Positions 1-11,061 of a DNA stretch of 64,000 nt are shown here, in pieces. The DNA is from Neurospora crassa OR74A (Eukaryota; Ascomycota; Sordariomycetes; Sordariales; Sordariaceae): positions 4,154,001-4,218,000 of the forward strand of contig NC_026504.1 in NCBI RefSeq assembly GCF_000182925.2, read 5' to 3'. The stretch's first letter is position 1. Each line of letters starts with the position of its first letter. The position numbers were made by a program, and so were the translations under genes. The notes under the pieces were generated by a model, which saw only the letters and a list, made by a program, of their open reading frames with translations, did no database searches and had not been told where the DNA came from.

Positions 1-322
1 GGGCTCACCACACAATCGCCCCGCATTGTCGGTGATATCGACCCCACCTGAACTTAAGCTCTCCTGAATGGCTCTTCGTTCGAGATTCACCACTGCAACA
101 ACTTAGCATTGTGCCTGACCATCATCCCAATCAACAACTTCCACTTGGCACATCCAACAACACATCCTCGTGAGCCTTCTTACGTGTATTTCATCTCCAG
201 TTGTTGTTACACCACCACAACCTTGCACCATCGCATCGTCAACGCCGAGATTGAACCCCCTTTCCGCCCCTCACTTGCTCTCTCAACAAACACCAAAGAC
301 AGCCATCTTTATAGACAGCAAC
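1..322. other. 5' leader / upstream region of ERG8
   Basis: No gene of its own is visible. The stretch is C/T- and CA-rich, as is usual for Neurospora leaders. It stays open in the ERG8 frame from about 170, but the residues before the Met at 323 do not resemble the family, so I read it as promoter and 5' UTR. Confidence 0.5.
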
Positions 323-1678
323 ATGGCTTTGGCCGTCTCGGCTCCCGGCAAGGTCCTCCTTGCAGGTGGATATCTAGTCCTCGACCGCAACTACACCGGC
401 CTCGTCTTTGGTCTCAGCGCCCGCATCAACGTCATCTCCCGGGACATCCAGGCCAGCCCCGGGGTTCATATTAACGAGATCATTGTCAGGAGCCCTCAGT
501 TCCTGAAAGCCGAATGGCGCTACGGCTACCACCTGGCCGATGAAGACGGCGGCATCAAGACGATCCAGCTACAGGGAGGCGCTTCTGCCTCGGCCAAGGG
601 CAACCCCTTCGTCGAGACTACGCTCAACTATGCGCTCACCTACATCACCCGCCGCGCCGCCTACGGGACTACGCAAACTTTGAAGCCCGTCACCCTCACC
701 ATCCTCGCCGATAACGACTATTACAGCTCGCCCACCAACAACAGCAACGCCGCCGCCGGAAAAGGCAGCGGTGGCAGTCGCTTCGCCGCCTACTCCACCA
801 CCCTGGAAGACGCGCACAAGACGGGCCTCGGCTCCTCTGCCGCCCTCGTCACCGCCCTGACCGCCTCCCTGCTTTCTCACTACCTAGACCCTTCCCTCTT
901 CGACCTCGCCACCGACGAGGGCAAGCGCATCCTGCACAATCTCGCGCAAGCAGCTCACTGCGCCGCGCAGGGTAAAGTCGGCAGCGGGTTTGATGTGGCT
1001 GCCGCCGTCTACGGGTCCAGCCACTACCGCCGCTTTTCGCCTTCCATTTTGTCGTCTCTGCCCGAGGCGGGCAAGCCTGGTTTTTCCGCCAAGCTGTTCA
1101 GCGTTGTGAATGGTAAGGATGCTGAGTCTCAATGGGACACCGAGGTGGTGAAAGATGCTGTAAGCCTGCCCAAGGGCGTGGCGGTGCGCATGTGCGATGT
1201 CGACTGCGGCAGCCAGACGGTCGGCATGGTCAAGCAGGTGCTTGCGTGGCGGGCGGCCCAGCCCAAGGAGGCCAAGGAGCTCTGGGATGAGTTACAGCGC
1301 AGGAACGAGAAATTGGCCAGCGTGTTGAAGGAGGGCAAGACGGAGGAGATCAGGCCGGCGGTGCACGCTATTCGCGAGCTGGTGAGGAAGATGGGCACGG
1401 AAAGCGGGGTACCGATCGAGCCGGATAGTCAGAAGGAGTTGTTGGATGCGCTGGAGGAAGGGGTGGAAGGTGTCTATGGGGGTGTGGTACCGGGTGCGGG
1501 AGGCTATGATGCCCTGGCGTTGCTGGTAAGGGATGATGAGGAGACAACGAAGAGGTTGGAGGAGTTTTTGAACGGGTGGAGCAAGAAGAAGGGAGGCAAG
1601 GTAAGGTTGATGGAGGTGAGTGGGGAGATGGAGGGCGCGAGGAAGGAGAATTTGTTGAAGTATCAGGGGTGGGTTTAG
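323..1678 (+). CDS. ERG8: Phosphomevalonate kinase
   Basis: A GHMP-family kinase that phosphorylates 5-phosphomevalonate to the diphosphate in the mevalonate pathway, feeding ergosterol and isoprenoid synthesis in the cytosol. Without introns it gives 451 aa, the usual fungal length. Seen in the sequence: the N-terminal motif SAPGKVLLAGGYLVL (about residues 6-20), the glycine-rich ATP loop TGLGSSAAL (about 167-175) and the C-terminal VVPGAGGYDALALL motif (about 388-401). The frame is open upstream to 170, but the Met at 323 (context AACATGG) starts exactly where family homology begins. A Ser/Gly/Asn insertion around residues 136-152 (near 730-780) is low-complexity and probably a surface loop. 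It stands alone, followed by a convergent unknown gene. Confidence 0.93.
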   Translation: MALAVSAPGKVLLAGGYLVLDRNYTGLVFGLSARINVISRDIQASPGVHINEIIVRSPQFLKAEWRYGYHLADEDGGIKTIQLQGGASASAKGNPFVETTLNYALTYITRRAAYGTTQTLKPVTLTILADNDYYSSPTNNSNAAAGKGSGGSRFAAYSTTLEDAHKTGLGSSAALVTALTASLLSHYLDPSLFDLATDEGKRILHNLAQAAHCAAQGKVGSGFDVAAAVYGSSHYRRFSPSILSSLPEAGKPGFSAKLFSVVNGKDAESQWDTEVVKDAVSLPKGVAVRMCDVDCGSQTVGMVKQVLAWRAAQPKEAKELWDELQRRNEKLASVLKEGKTEEIRPAVHAIRELVRKMGTESGVPIEPDSQKELLDALEEGVEGVYGGVVPGAGGYDALALLVRDDEETTKRLEEFLNGWSKKKGGKVRLMEVSGEMEGARKENLLKYQGWV

Positions 1679-2722
1679 AAACTTTTATTTCTTTTACGAT
1701 GAAAGCTTGAGCATGTGAGCGGGAGAGCGGGTGCTACAGCGTTGGGTAGAAACCTCCTCTGGCGAATTGCGATATAGCGAGTTTAGATAGTCCTTTTGAG
1801 TAACTACCAGATAATCATAGTATATAGTTCAACCGTATTCTCTTTTCTTGCCTGCTCTGTTGTTGCGGGGCGATGAAGCGCGAGAAACCCGGATCAGCGC
1901 TCACGGTTGTCTTGATATTAGGTATCTCCTGCCCAGCTACATCTACCAGGGGCGGGAGTTTTTGCGTTGACACCACACCTTCACAAACCAAGCAAACCCT
2001 TCCGCTGTTACAACAAACACATATCATACAATTTCTACCGACTTTTCTTTTCTTTACCAATTTGACACATCCACCTTACCTTGCTCTGTCCAATCCATCA
2101 CCTGTCTACCAAAAATCTTCAGGTTGAGGAAAACAAAACAGACACTCGAACAAACAATTGCATATCCCAAGCTCCTCCTCCCTGCCAAAGCTTTATTCCC
2201 TCCGACCCTTCCAGCACTTTACTTTTTTCCCTTTCGTCACTTTCCAGTTCCTGACCTGAAAAAAGAGACTAAAAAAGGAAGAGAGAGAAAAAGAGAAGAA
2301 AAAAAGAACTGCAGTATACCTTCTCAAGTACAGTCTAAATCTTCGCTCCCACCCCCCCAACAACTGACAAAAGAAAAAGGAGAGCAAGAAACCCAATTCC
2401 TCAACCCCATACAAATGAAAACTACCTAGGGTGGGTGATATTGTTTTTCTGTGGCCGTTACCCTCCAGGACAAGAAACGAAAAGAAACAAAGTCAAAAGA
2501 AAAAGGAAGGAAAAGCAATTGTTAACAAAAGCAGAGAGAGCGAGAGAGAGAGAGAGAGAAAAAAAATAATAATAATCCGTAACCCAGCATTTTCGGACAA
2601 AACTCTCAAGAGACAGAGGACATAAATGACGTCACGTCCCTTTCACCTTCTCAATCTTCACAAAACCTTGTGACCCAAACAAATCAAATGTGTTAATGAA
2701 GGAGGAGGATGAGAAGAGGATT
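1679..2722. other. Convergent intergenic region
   Basis: This lies between the 3' ends of ERG8 and the minus-strand gene at 2723-4183. It holds a pyrimidine/purine-asymmetric stretch (2230-2340) and a GA-dinucleotide tract at about 2531-2559 followed by A-rich and AAT-repeat sequence. Short open frames here are low-complexity and show no family features. I see no gene. Confidence 0.6.
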
Positions 2723-4183
2723 CTAGAACGACATCGTCCCTGTTCCTATTCCTGTTCCCGTTCCTACCCTTACACTTCCCGTCCTCTTCTTTATCATGTT
2801 CATATTCCCACCATCCCCTTTGCCATAATCATCATCATCATCATCATCCAAACTCAATGGACTAACGGGACTAATAGGGCTGATGGGACTAATCGGGCTT
2901 CCAAGAACAAAAGAAGAATCCAGGAGATATGCGGTTCCCCCCATTGCCGACGCGGCAGCAGACACTGCGGATATCTCCGAAGTAGCTGAAGCAGGGGCGG
3001 ATACGTAGGTTTCGGTGGCTGTTGTCGAATTCGTAGTCGAGGAAGGAGAAGTGTTTAGTTGTAGTTTTGCTTGCTGTTGCTGTTGCTGTTGCTGTTGATG
3101 AACAAGGCTAACAGGACTGAGACTAATAGCTTCTGTACCAATAACCAAGACCGACACCGGAGAAGGCGACTTGGGCGTCGTTGTCCCACTTCCTCCACTT
3201 CCACTGCCACTCCCACTTCCGCTTCCGCTTCCGTTCCTTTGCTGCTGATTGATGGAAGCCCTACTCCTCTGCGCCCTCACACTCTGCTGCTGCGAGGACT
3301 CCCCTCCTCCTCCTCCTCCTCCTCCTCCTCCGGCTGCCACCAAACTTCCCGATCCCAGTGGTGACGTCGGAGTAACCGGACTGGCGCTAGCCGCGCTATT
3401 GATTCCCATCCCAATCCTCGTAGGCAAACTCAAACAGGGACTAGGAGGCCTCAGTCCCGTTCCCATCTCTCCTCCGCCGAGTCCCAGATCGAAACCGAGT
3501 GATCCATGTCCGTGTCCTCCTGATGTAGATCCATGCGAGACGGTGGGTGAGGAAGCGGAGCTGGGGACTGAGAACTTGCGGGGTGGTTGTGGTTGCGGAT
3601 GTCCCTGTCCTTGTCCGTGAAAGGAGGGGAGAGCGCTAAGGGAGAGACATGATTTGGAGGCGAGTAGTTGTTTTTTGTTGGCGGAGGTTGAGGGGGCAGA
3701 GGTGGTTGAGTCCAAGATGGGGAGGTTGGCTAAGCTGGAGGAACGAAGTTGGTTGTGGCTCTTGGTGGTTTTGTTGTTGTTGTTGCTGTGCTTGTTCTTG
3801 TTACGGTCGACACCGCGGCGAGATCGGGCAGAGGTGGGCGAGTGTTGGCGTAGGGGGTTGAGATGGGCGGCGGCGGCTTTGTCGCGAAGACCTTCTAGTC
3901 TGATGGGAGTGGCAGGGTTAGCATTGCGCAGAGAGAAGGGATAGTACCTCTGAAAGGGAGAAAAGACGTACTGTTCCTCTGTGATACCGGGGATAACAGT
4001 GGTTTCTTTTTTGAAGTTGTAAGGAGCCGACTGGGGTGTTTGATTGTTAGTGGATTGCTTGTCGTTGCTATGCTCAGGACTAACACTTACAATATCTTGA
4101 CCCCGGACTTGCTTCCTCCGCTTGATTCCCAAAAGCTCCTGAAGCGAGGCGCGGAACCTCTTGAAGTTGGAGCAGACCTGCAT
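2723..4183 (-). CDS. Unrecognised low-complexity protein, two exons (in-frame intron 4031-4090)
   Basis: I do not recognise this protein. The model is complement(join(2723..4030,4091..4183)), 466 aa. The frame is open through 4031-4090, which would give 486 aa, but that stretch is a textbook intron on the minus strand: donor GTAAGT, branch site CTAAC, acceptor CCCCAG, 60 nt. The N-terminus (about 100 aa) is the most complex part, with a basic patch and an aromatic segment (EEQYVFSPFQRYYPFSLRNA). The rest is runs of Ser, Gly, GS repeats, nine Gln, nine Gly and an Asp run from a CAT/ATC repeat near 2830. Conserved function, if any, should lie in the N-terminal part. It is convergent with ERG8. 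Confidence 0.72.
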   Translation of the reverse strand: MQVCSNFKRFRASLQELLGIKRRKQVRGQDIVSVSPEHSNDKQSTNNQTPQSAPYNFKKETTVIPGITEEQYVFSPFQRYYPFSLRNANPATPIRLEGLRDKAAAAHLNPLRQHSPTSARSRRGVDRNKNKHSNNNNKTTKSHNQLRSSSLANLPILDSTTSAPSTSANKKQLLASKSCLSLSALPSFHGQGQGHPQPQPPRKFSVPSSASSPTVSHGSTSGGHGHGSLGFDLGLGGGEMGTGLRPPSPCLSLPTRIGMGINSAASASPVTPTSPLGSGSLVAAGGGGGGGGGGESSQQQSVRAQRSRASINQQQRNGSGSGSGSGSGSGGSGTTTPKSPSPVSVLVIGTEAISLSPVSLVHQQQQQQQQQAKLQLNTSPSSTTNSTTATETYVSAPASATSEISAVSAAASAMGGTAYLLDSSFVLGSPISPISPISPVSPLSLDDDDDDDYGKGDGGNMNMIKKRTGSVRVGTGTGIGTGTMSF

Positions 4184-5252
4184 GTTTGCGATATACTGCC
4201 GCCCGCTTGATTTCAGAAGAGAGAGAAGAATGAAAGAATGACCGTGTTGTGACGGCTGGTATTAGTGCATTAAGTGAGTTTGTGGGAAATGTAAAAAACG
4301 AATGAGTATTAGATAAATCTGTATCGATGGCCGCTTCCGAGGTTGCGCATGCGCATGTGTGCGTCTAAGTGAGTGAAAGTAACGTGTCTTATCGGCAGGA
4401 AGAGATGCAAAAATGATGGGCGTCTGGCGTTACCGAGGTCGACGTTGTACCTGATGATGATGGACAACAAAGGACTGTGTGAAAAATGAGGAGATAACAG
4501 GAGATCCAAAGACAAGAGAGTCAAGCTAATGCCCGAAGTGAATGGCGAAATAATGACGCACAACAGTGCAGAACGAACGTACACGATACCGTGGAAAGAG
4601 CGGAAGAGGAGAGGATGAACAAAAACAAGAGTGAATGATCAGAAAGACAAAGGAGTGGCAAGCCCGTCCAAGTGGCCCATTGACTTCTCTGCTGGCCTTC
4701 GCTGGTGACAACCCAGTGCGGCTCGGCAGTTTAGCCCTTCTGAAGTATGAATCCGGGCTCAAAGAGAGGATTGCCTGAAGAGGACCACACTTCCCGGGAA
4801 CCCAAGAGAGAGGTCAAAGAAGATATACTACCGCCGCATCGGATCGTCGAACCCAACTCGGTTAGGCTTCAGGAACGTGTTCCCTTGGCCAGGGCAGACA
4901 AGAATTGACATTGATACCCTCAAAGGGCCGCGGGTGAAGTGAAGGATCGTGAATAGACGAATAGACGAGAAGAAGATGGAAGGAAAGAGGAATGAGGAAA
5001 AGCATGAGCCCGGCGACGCCCCTCGCTTAGGTTTTGGATGAGAGCCTTGGAATGCGGAACAATTGACGTGGGATCTCTTTGAGACATCCCTGAAGCAGAA
5101 AAGGCTGGTGTCTTGGATTCGTTCAATAACAGGTAACAGGGAAAGACTATCTATTGCTGATGATATGCAGCGCGCACGCGCCCGAATACCTCCCTTATTG
5201 ACGATTTGTGCCTCCTTGCGTCGAAAATCGGGCGGCAGGGCGTCCCGAAACT
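4184..5252. other. Upstream leader of the 2723-4183 gene and 3' flank of the aldehyde dehydrogenase
   Basis: No coding region is supported. The aldehyde dehydrogenase frame reads on to 4828 only if its last intron is ignored, and nothing after the true stop at 5253 looks conserved. The right part is presumably 3' UTR, and the left part promoter and leader of the neighbouring minus-strand gene. Confidence 0.5.
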
Positions 5253-6779
5253 CTATTTGGGATAGTCCTTCAGGTGGTAGCTCTTCAACTTGACGAACTG
5301 GTCGAAGCCGTACTTGCTCAACGTTTGACCCTTGCCCGAGTTCTTCCAACCAGTCCAGGCCAGATCCTGAGAGATGCGCGTCAGTGAAACGAGGTGGTTG
5401 ATTGTTGTCGCAGGACACAAAAGTACTTACAGGGCTGGGAAAATCGCAACGGTTCACGAAAACTGTCCCTGCCTCTACTTCCTCGGCGAGTTCGTATCCC
5501 TTGGCCGTGTCCTTGGTCCAAATACTGGCAGTGAGGCCAAATTCGCTGTCGTTCATCAACTGAATTGCCTCGGCATCGCTCTTGACCTTCATGACTGGAA
5601 TGACGGGACCAAAAGTCTCGTCCTTCATAACGGTCATGGTGTGATCCACGCCGGTCAGCAATGTCGGTGCGACAAAGTTACCTTTGTCTGGCAGAATGCT
5701 GAATGTCTCATTCTCGGGTGTCGCATTCTTGGCGCCCTTGTCGAGCGCGTCCTTGATGTGTGCCTGGATGGTCTCCTTGGAGCGCGCCGAGATGACTGGG
5801 CCGAGATGCGTCCCTTTATCCAACGGATCTCCAAGCTTGTATCCCTTAAGAACGTTCTGGACGGCCGCAATAAACTCGTCGTGAATCTTCTCGTCAACGT
5901 ACACTCGCTCAATCGAGCAGCAGCTTTGACCCGAGTTGAAAACTGCGCCGTCGACAATCTCTTCGGCAGCCCAGGCAATATCGACATCACCGCGAACATA
6001 TGCAGGATCCTTGCCACCCAGCTCGAGGCCGACGTTGACGATGCGATCGGACGCGGCCTTCTGGACGGCCAGGCCACCAGCAACCGAGCCGGTAAAGCAA
6101 ATGTTGGCAATCTTGGGGTTTCGCACAATTGTTTCAATCACTGTCGGCGAACCCGAGTGGAAGTACTGGATGACTCCGTCGGGCAACCCAGCCTCGGAAA
6201 ACACCTTGGCCACCTGCTCGACAATTGTGGGTGTCTGAGGCGAGGGCTTGAGAATGACCGAATTTCCAGACAATAAAGCGGGAATCAAGGCGTTGACGAG
6301 AATAAGATAGGGGTACTGCGCAAAGTTAGAGGTGACGGATGGAGTGTCAAAACAACATGATGGACACCACTTACGTTCCAAGCAAAGATGATGAGAACAG
6401 GACCAACAGGCACCTTTCGGATGAACCTCTTGAATCCCTTCTCCTCCTCGCCATCGGTGTCCTTCAGAGCATCGTTGCTGATCTTGAGCAGATACTCTGA
6501 GCGCTTGATGGCAGTGGCAACCTCCTTGGCAGTATAAGCAATGGGGCGGCCCATCTGGACGGTGAGTTCCTCTGCAAGTTCATCCTGCTTCTCGGCCAGC
6601 AACTTCAAGGCCTTCTTGACGATGATCTGTCTGTCCTCCAACTTGGTAGTGCGCCATCCTTGGAAGGCCTTGAAGGCAGTCTCGGGCAGTTGGACGAGTT
6701 CCTCCTCTGAAATGCCATTGCGAGTGATGATGGGTTCCCCCGTGGTGGGAGAGATGGTGGTGATCACCTCGACCGACAT
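5253..6779 (-). CDS. Aldehyde dehydrogenase family protein, three exons
   Basis: An NAD(P)-dependent aldehyde dehydrogenase that oxidises an aldehyde to its acid; the substrate cannot be read from the sequence. Model: complement(join(5253..5366,5431..6315,6375..6779)), 467 aa, all introns phase 0 with GTAAGT donors and CAG acceptors. Seen: the LELGGKDP motif with general-base Glu233, the FNSGQSC motif with catalytic Cys267 followed by a second Cys, the NAD-binding segment GNSVILKPSPQTP, the FTGSVAGG turn, and the ETFGPVIPV block. The last 37 residues (DLAWTGWKNSGKGQ...) come from the short third exon and restore the family's C-terminal oligomerisation strand, which a single-exon reading would lose. 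No targeting peptide is obvious, so it is probably cytosolic. It is divergent from ESF2 across about 0.7 kb. Confidence 0.93.
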
Positions 6780-7486
6780 TGTTACAAGTAGGCTTATCGG
6801 CCAGGTATCGAGTGATAAGGATGGTGAAGTGGGATGCAGTGTTGGTTGTCACAAGGAGGAAGAGCGAGTCAAAGGGAAAGAAAAGACACAGTTCAGTTAC
6901 TCTAGTACTTAGTACTATAATTCGTTATACCTTCCACAAGAAGAAAAGAGCAAACCGACTTGATTCCCATGACCCAATGACACCATGTCGCCCCTCCCGT
7001 CGCCGTCTCACTAACAAACAGGAACACGACATCACACTGCCGCACACAGAGTGGCTCCCGCTCCGTTTCTCGGCGGCAGGCCGGGGGAGCTTTGATAAGA
7101 TAAAGAGTTGTTGGCAGCGCGGGGTCGGGTCTGCAGTGTATGAACTCCACCTCGGAAGGAACCTAAGGCGGGGACGGGATCAGCCAACCTGAACTTCCAT
7201 TCCCATTCATACTTTGTTATCTCTTATCGGCCCTGCGTGCACGGTCCCTTCCTGCCTGTGGCCCCCAGTGGAGCCAGAAATTTTGAGAAACAGCAGCAGC
7301 CATGTCCGTCCAGCGCTTCCACGCCAAAAGAAGACTTGCGAATCGCGTCGTGATCCTTCTCCAACGCAAACAAACACCCGACTGCCCTAAATCTCCCCAT
7401 AACGACCCAATCATTCAACCTACGAAACTTTCAGCATACAACAAAAAGTCCACCAATTAGAAACACAAGTCAATCATCCATCGACA
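6780..7486. other. Divergent promoter region, aldehyde dehydrogenase / ESF2
   Basis: This 707-bp stretch holds both start regions. Small open frames on either strand lack recognisable motifs. I see no RNA gene and no clear TATA element on the ESF2 side. Confidence 0.5.
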
Positions 7487-8583
7487 ATGCCGGAGGACGA
7501 TGTCAGAAACAAGTTCCTCGATGCTGGCGATAGCGACGACGATGCGGGCCACGGTTCTGACTCGGAGGATGATTTCCAAAAGGGTGGCCGTAACGCCAAG
7601 CGCAGAAGAGTGAGCGATGACGAGGACAGCGAAGCCGACGACTTTACCGACGCAGAGGAGGAACACGACCAAGATGATGCTGAAAGCAAGGATGCACCTG
7701 CAAAGGACGGCCAGGAAACAACAGATGGAAAGGAAAAGAAGGATGGAAAGAAGGAGAAGGAGAAGAAGTCGGTACTAGCGAGTGACCTTCCGGGCATGAC
7801 GAAGCCTCTCACAAAGAAGAATCTCATCGTCACGGAGGAGGCCATCAAGAAGTCGGGAGTGGTGTACATCTCCAGGGTACCACCTTTCATGACTCCTGCC
7901 AAGTTGCGCTCCCTGCTGGAGCCGTACGGAAAGTTGAATCGCATTTTCCTGGCCCCCGAGGACCCAGTTGCGCGACGCAAGCGCATTCGCAGCGGAGGCA
8001 ATAAAAAGAAGATGTTTACAGAAGGCTGGATTGAGTTTGTCAAGAAGAAGGGTAGGTCTTCATTCCGTGAGACTCGCTGAGACCCAAGTACAAAGACGCT
8101 AACAAGAAAACCCGTTTGTTTGCAGACGCCAAAAAGGCATGCGAACTCCTCAATGCCCGTCCAATCGGAGGCAAGAAGGGATCCTACTACCGCGACGATA
8201 TCTGGAACTTGCTCTACCTCAAGGGTTTCAAGTGGCACAACCTGACCGAACAAATCGCTGCTGAGAACGCCGAGCGATCCAGCAGAATGCGCGCCGAAAT
8301 CTCCAAGACAACCAAAGAAAACAAGGAGTTCGTCCGCAACGTGGAGAGGGCCAAGGTGCTGCAGGGCATTCAGGCAAAGAAGGCGTCCAAGGGCAGCAAA
8401 GCGGGCGGTGAGGGTGCCGCCCAAGTCACAGAATCTACTATTCCCTCGGCGGCGGCAACGACGACGACGACAACAAACGACGATAAGAGGAGAACATTCA
8501 AGCAAATACCCTTGGCCAAGAAGAGGAAGCTCGATGAGACACAGCCCGAGCAAGTACAAAGAGTGCTCAGCAAGATCTTTTAA
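7487..8583 (+). CDS. esf-2: Pre-rRNA processing protein ESF2 (ABT1 family), two exons
   Basis: A nucleolar 18S rRNA processing and small-subunit assembly factor of the Esf2/ABT1 family. Model: join(7487..8051,8126..8583), 340 aa; the intron has a GTAGGT donor and TTTGCAG acceptor and splits an Asp codon. Residues 1-105 are acidic and lysine-rich, typical of nucleolar proteins. An atypical RRM starts near residue 124 (GVVYISRVPPFMTP) and runs through WIEFVKKKDAKKACELLN across the splice joint. It is followed by the family signature YYRDDIWNLLYLKGFKWHNLTEQ and the helical AENAERSSRMRAEISKTTKEN. The C-terminus is basic with a KKRKLDE nuclear-localisation-like motif. Confidence 0.93.
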
Positions 8584-8859
8584 CCTTCTCGTTTGGCCCC
8601 CGAACAATAGGTTTGAGACACGGAGCGTTCATGTACCTGTGGGATTTCTGTCGTCAAAGCGACTCCGAGACATTAGAGATGGGTGGTGTTGATTTTCTTT
8701 CCCTTAGGCAATTGTATATATTTTTCTGCCTTCAGTCATCTTGATACCCAACCTGATTTCCTTTTGCTATGAGAGCATCTCCATTTCCGTCACTTTGTCA
8801 TATCCCTACTTATCGACGCTGCACAGAAACCGGCCGGCGTTTGGTTTAATTGGCCCACC

Positions 8860-11061
8860 ATGAGCACATTCCAAATCCCAGCCACGAGGAAGAGTGCCCC
8901 TGACGATACGGTCAACACTCGATACAACTTCACCAATTGTCCTGTCGCAAATGCTGTCAAAAGGGGATCATATTTAACGACTCACCCGACTTACGCCCTT
9001 CGCATACTTCAAGGACTCATCCAGCGTATGCTTGACGTAGATGAGGAAGGTTGCGAACATTTCTCAAAACGTCGCCTGGACACCATACTCCAATATACGT
9101 CCTGGTCAAACTATATCATCGGGCATATCCGCCAAGACCGCTCTTGTCGTTATTTGAGTGAAGATCAGATGCACAAGTTCTTCCATGCATGTATTCAAAC
9201 GGTCGAGGATGGCTGTACCCTGTGGGAACATATATACCTTTTGAAACCTAGTTGCTGTGCTGGGCGTGGCTCGTCTCAGGATGAGAGCCTGGAAATGACC
9301 ACATCTTCACCCAGGTGGTTTTCGAGTAGCACATCCTCAGCATCAAATGAAACCATCAGTTCGGCAACTCAAACACCCCTACTTTGGTCAAGAAACCCCT
9401 CTCTCGAGCGAGAAGCGACTCCTCGATCTGTTTCCCCTTCTCCTCCGCCCCCAACAAAATCGGACCTTGTGCTTTTCCAGCCAAGGACAGTTAGCATCTT
9501 ACCAGTAACCAGTGACTGCTTGTCCAGACTCCGCGAAATTTTCAGCTTCTACTGGCAAAGGTTTATCTACGGACCCCTCGCCTCCCTCTACCGGTGGTTC
9601 TGGGACACACAAGCCAATCCTATGGGCTCTACCTTCGGATCACGTCTTGGGCTAAGAGCACCAACCTTTTACCCCTTTGCCCCAAACGACAAACAGTCAA
9701 ACTCGCAGAAGCTATTAGAATGGCCAATCTCGTCAACACCGCCAGCGACCCCATCTGCACAGAGTGTTGCCAACCCCGACCATAACAGCAAGGAGATAAA
9801 TGAAGATCCGACGCCAGCAGACCGAATGTTCAAGACAAGGGAGGAGGTCAAAGATATGTGGTGGAAGGTGATGGCCAAAATCCTGTTGGCCGAACACCGT
9901 GAGCGGAGGGAGAAAGAAGCGGTGGCTTCAACTTGGGAGAGGGCGAGCGCAGCAAGTGTTACGGAGAGTACCTCTAGGTCGTCTTCCGCTATTTCGTTTG
10001 TGAGTAGCGAGGGAAGTGATTACTCGCTGCGTCCTGAGGACTGCTTCTCGACCGTTGGCTCAAGGTGCGGTCACTCACAAGATGGGGATCAAGAGTCAGT
10101 TCAACCTGCTACCAGCCATTCCTCAACCCCTGAATTCGAGGAATGGTATGCCGAGTGGTTCTCTCATTGGGTGTTGGAAACTTCTTGCAAGCTGAGGTCC
10201 CCAGAATCAGAGGATAGATTCTCTTGTTATTCATTTTCTTCGTCAGCAGCGCCGGTAAATGACAGCAATCATCTTGAGGATAGCAACGCCTCCGATGACG
10301 ACGACGAGATCACGGACATCCGAACCAGACCCTCCACACCTACACCGCTTTCCTCGCCTACTATTAGCCCCCTCCGCGGTCAAGATCGATACCGCTGTCT
10401 TTCTCTGTCCCGGTCATTCTCCACTTCTTCACCCAGTCCAACTCCGAACACCAGCATCCCCTCTTCTCCGATTGCTGGGTCGTTGCACTCTCCACGTCGC
10501 TACCGCTCACCTAGTCCAATCCTCCGTCGCGGAATCCCCTCTCCCTTGGATATCACCAACTTCCCTCTTCCTCCTCCTCCTTCGACCATATCCCCAGTGT
10601 TCCCTACCTCTTCTTCTTCTTCTTCTTCTTCTTCCTCTCGCTCTTCCTCTCCAACTCAATCCCCTCAGCACGAAAATCAATGCGACCCCGAACCTCCCCA
10701 ATCCCCGCAAGCCACTTCCCCACCGATAATCCGTCCCCGTCCACGTCCCCTCCTAAACGCCAAAACAGAAGACTACCTCTCCAATGCACACCTCCTCCGC
10801 TTCCCTGCCACCGTGTCCGCTCGGCTGATGATGACTGCCGAGACGCTGGGGGTCGCGGGCGAAGGCAAGAGGAAGCTGGTTAGTGAGCTGCAGAGGACTC
10901 CTAATCCTACGCCGGCGGTGGTTGAGACCAAGTGGAAAAGGAGGGCTAGTGAGGAGGTTAACGGGTTTGATTGGGGGTTTGGAATGGGTGGTGAGAAGGA
11001 GGAGGACGAGGAAGAGGAGGAGGGGTATGGGGAGGAGGAGAAGGGGTATGAGACGCATTGA
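8860..11061 (+). CDS. Unrecognised Ser/Pro-rich protein
   Basis: Single-exon, 733 aa; I do not recognise the family. The first 135 residues are ordinary sequence with several cysteines and aromatics (RYNFTNCPVANAVKRGSYL..., CTLWEHIYLLKPSCC) and may be a folded domain. A second complex stretch (about residues 205-250, rich in Trp/Tyr/Phe) and a third around 315-350 (DMWWKVMAKILLAEHRERRE) follow. The remainder is disordered: Ser/Thr/Pro runs, a serine tract encoded by TCT repeats near 10611-10640, a PRPRP segment, and an acidic EEDEEEEE C-terminal region. No signal peptide or membrane segment is visible. The start is the first ATG in the frame, in context CACCATGAG. Confidence 0.75.
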   Translation: MSTFQIPATRKSAPDDTVNTRYNFTNCPVANAVKRGSYLTTHPTYALRILQGLIQRMLDVDEEGCEHFSKRRLDTILQYTSWSNYIIGHIRQDRSCRYLSEDQMHKFFHACIQTVEDGCTLWEHIYLLKPSCCAGRGSSQDESLEMTTSSPRWFSSSTSSASNETISSATQTPLLWSRNPSLEREATPRSVSPSPPPPTKSDLVLFQPRTVSILPVTSDCLSRLREIFSFYWQRFIYGPLASLYRWFWDTQANPMGSTFGSRLGLRAPTFYPFAPNDKQSNSQKLLEWPISSTPPATPSAQSVANPDHNSKEINEDPTPADRMFKTREEVKDMWWKVMAKILLAEHRERREKEAVASTWERASAASVTESTSRSSSAISFVSSEGSDYSLRPEDCFSTVGSRCGHSQDGDQESVQPATSHSSTPEFEEWYAEWFSHWVLETSCKLRSPESEDRFSCYSFSSSAAPVNDSNHLEDSNASDDDDEITDIRTRPSTPTPLSSPTISPLRGQDRYRCLSLSRSFSTSSPSPTPNTSIPSSPIAGSLHSPRRYRSPSPILRRGIPSPLDITNFPLPPPPSTISPVFPTSSSSSSSSSSRSSSPTQSPQHENQCDPEPPQSPQATSPPIIRPRPRPLLNAKTEDYLSNAHLLRFPATVSARLMMTAETLGVAGEGKRKLVSELQRTPNPTPAVVETKWKRRASEEVNGFDWGFGMGGEKEEDEEEEEGYGEEEKGYETH

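Noticed and set aside
5374-6276. A 300-residue plus-strand frame opposite the aldehyde dehydrogenase
   Set aside because: It is the antisense shadow of a conserved gene with favourable third-position composition; no family features.
7474-8607. A 377-residue minus-strand frame opposite ESF2
   Set aside because: It crosses the ESF2 intron and has no recognisable domain, while the plus strand carries the ESF2 signatures.
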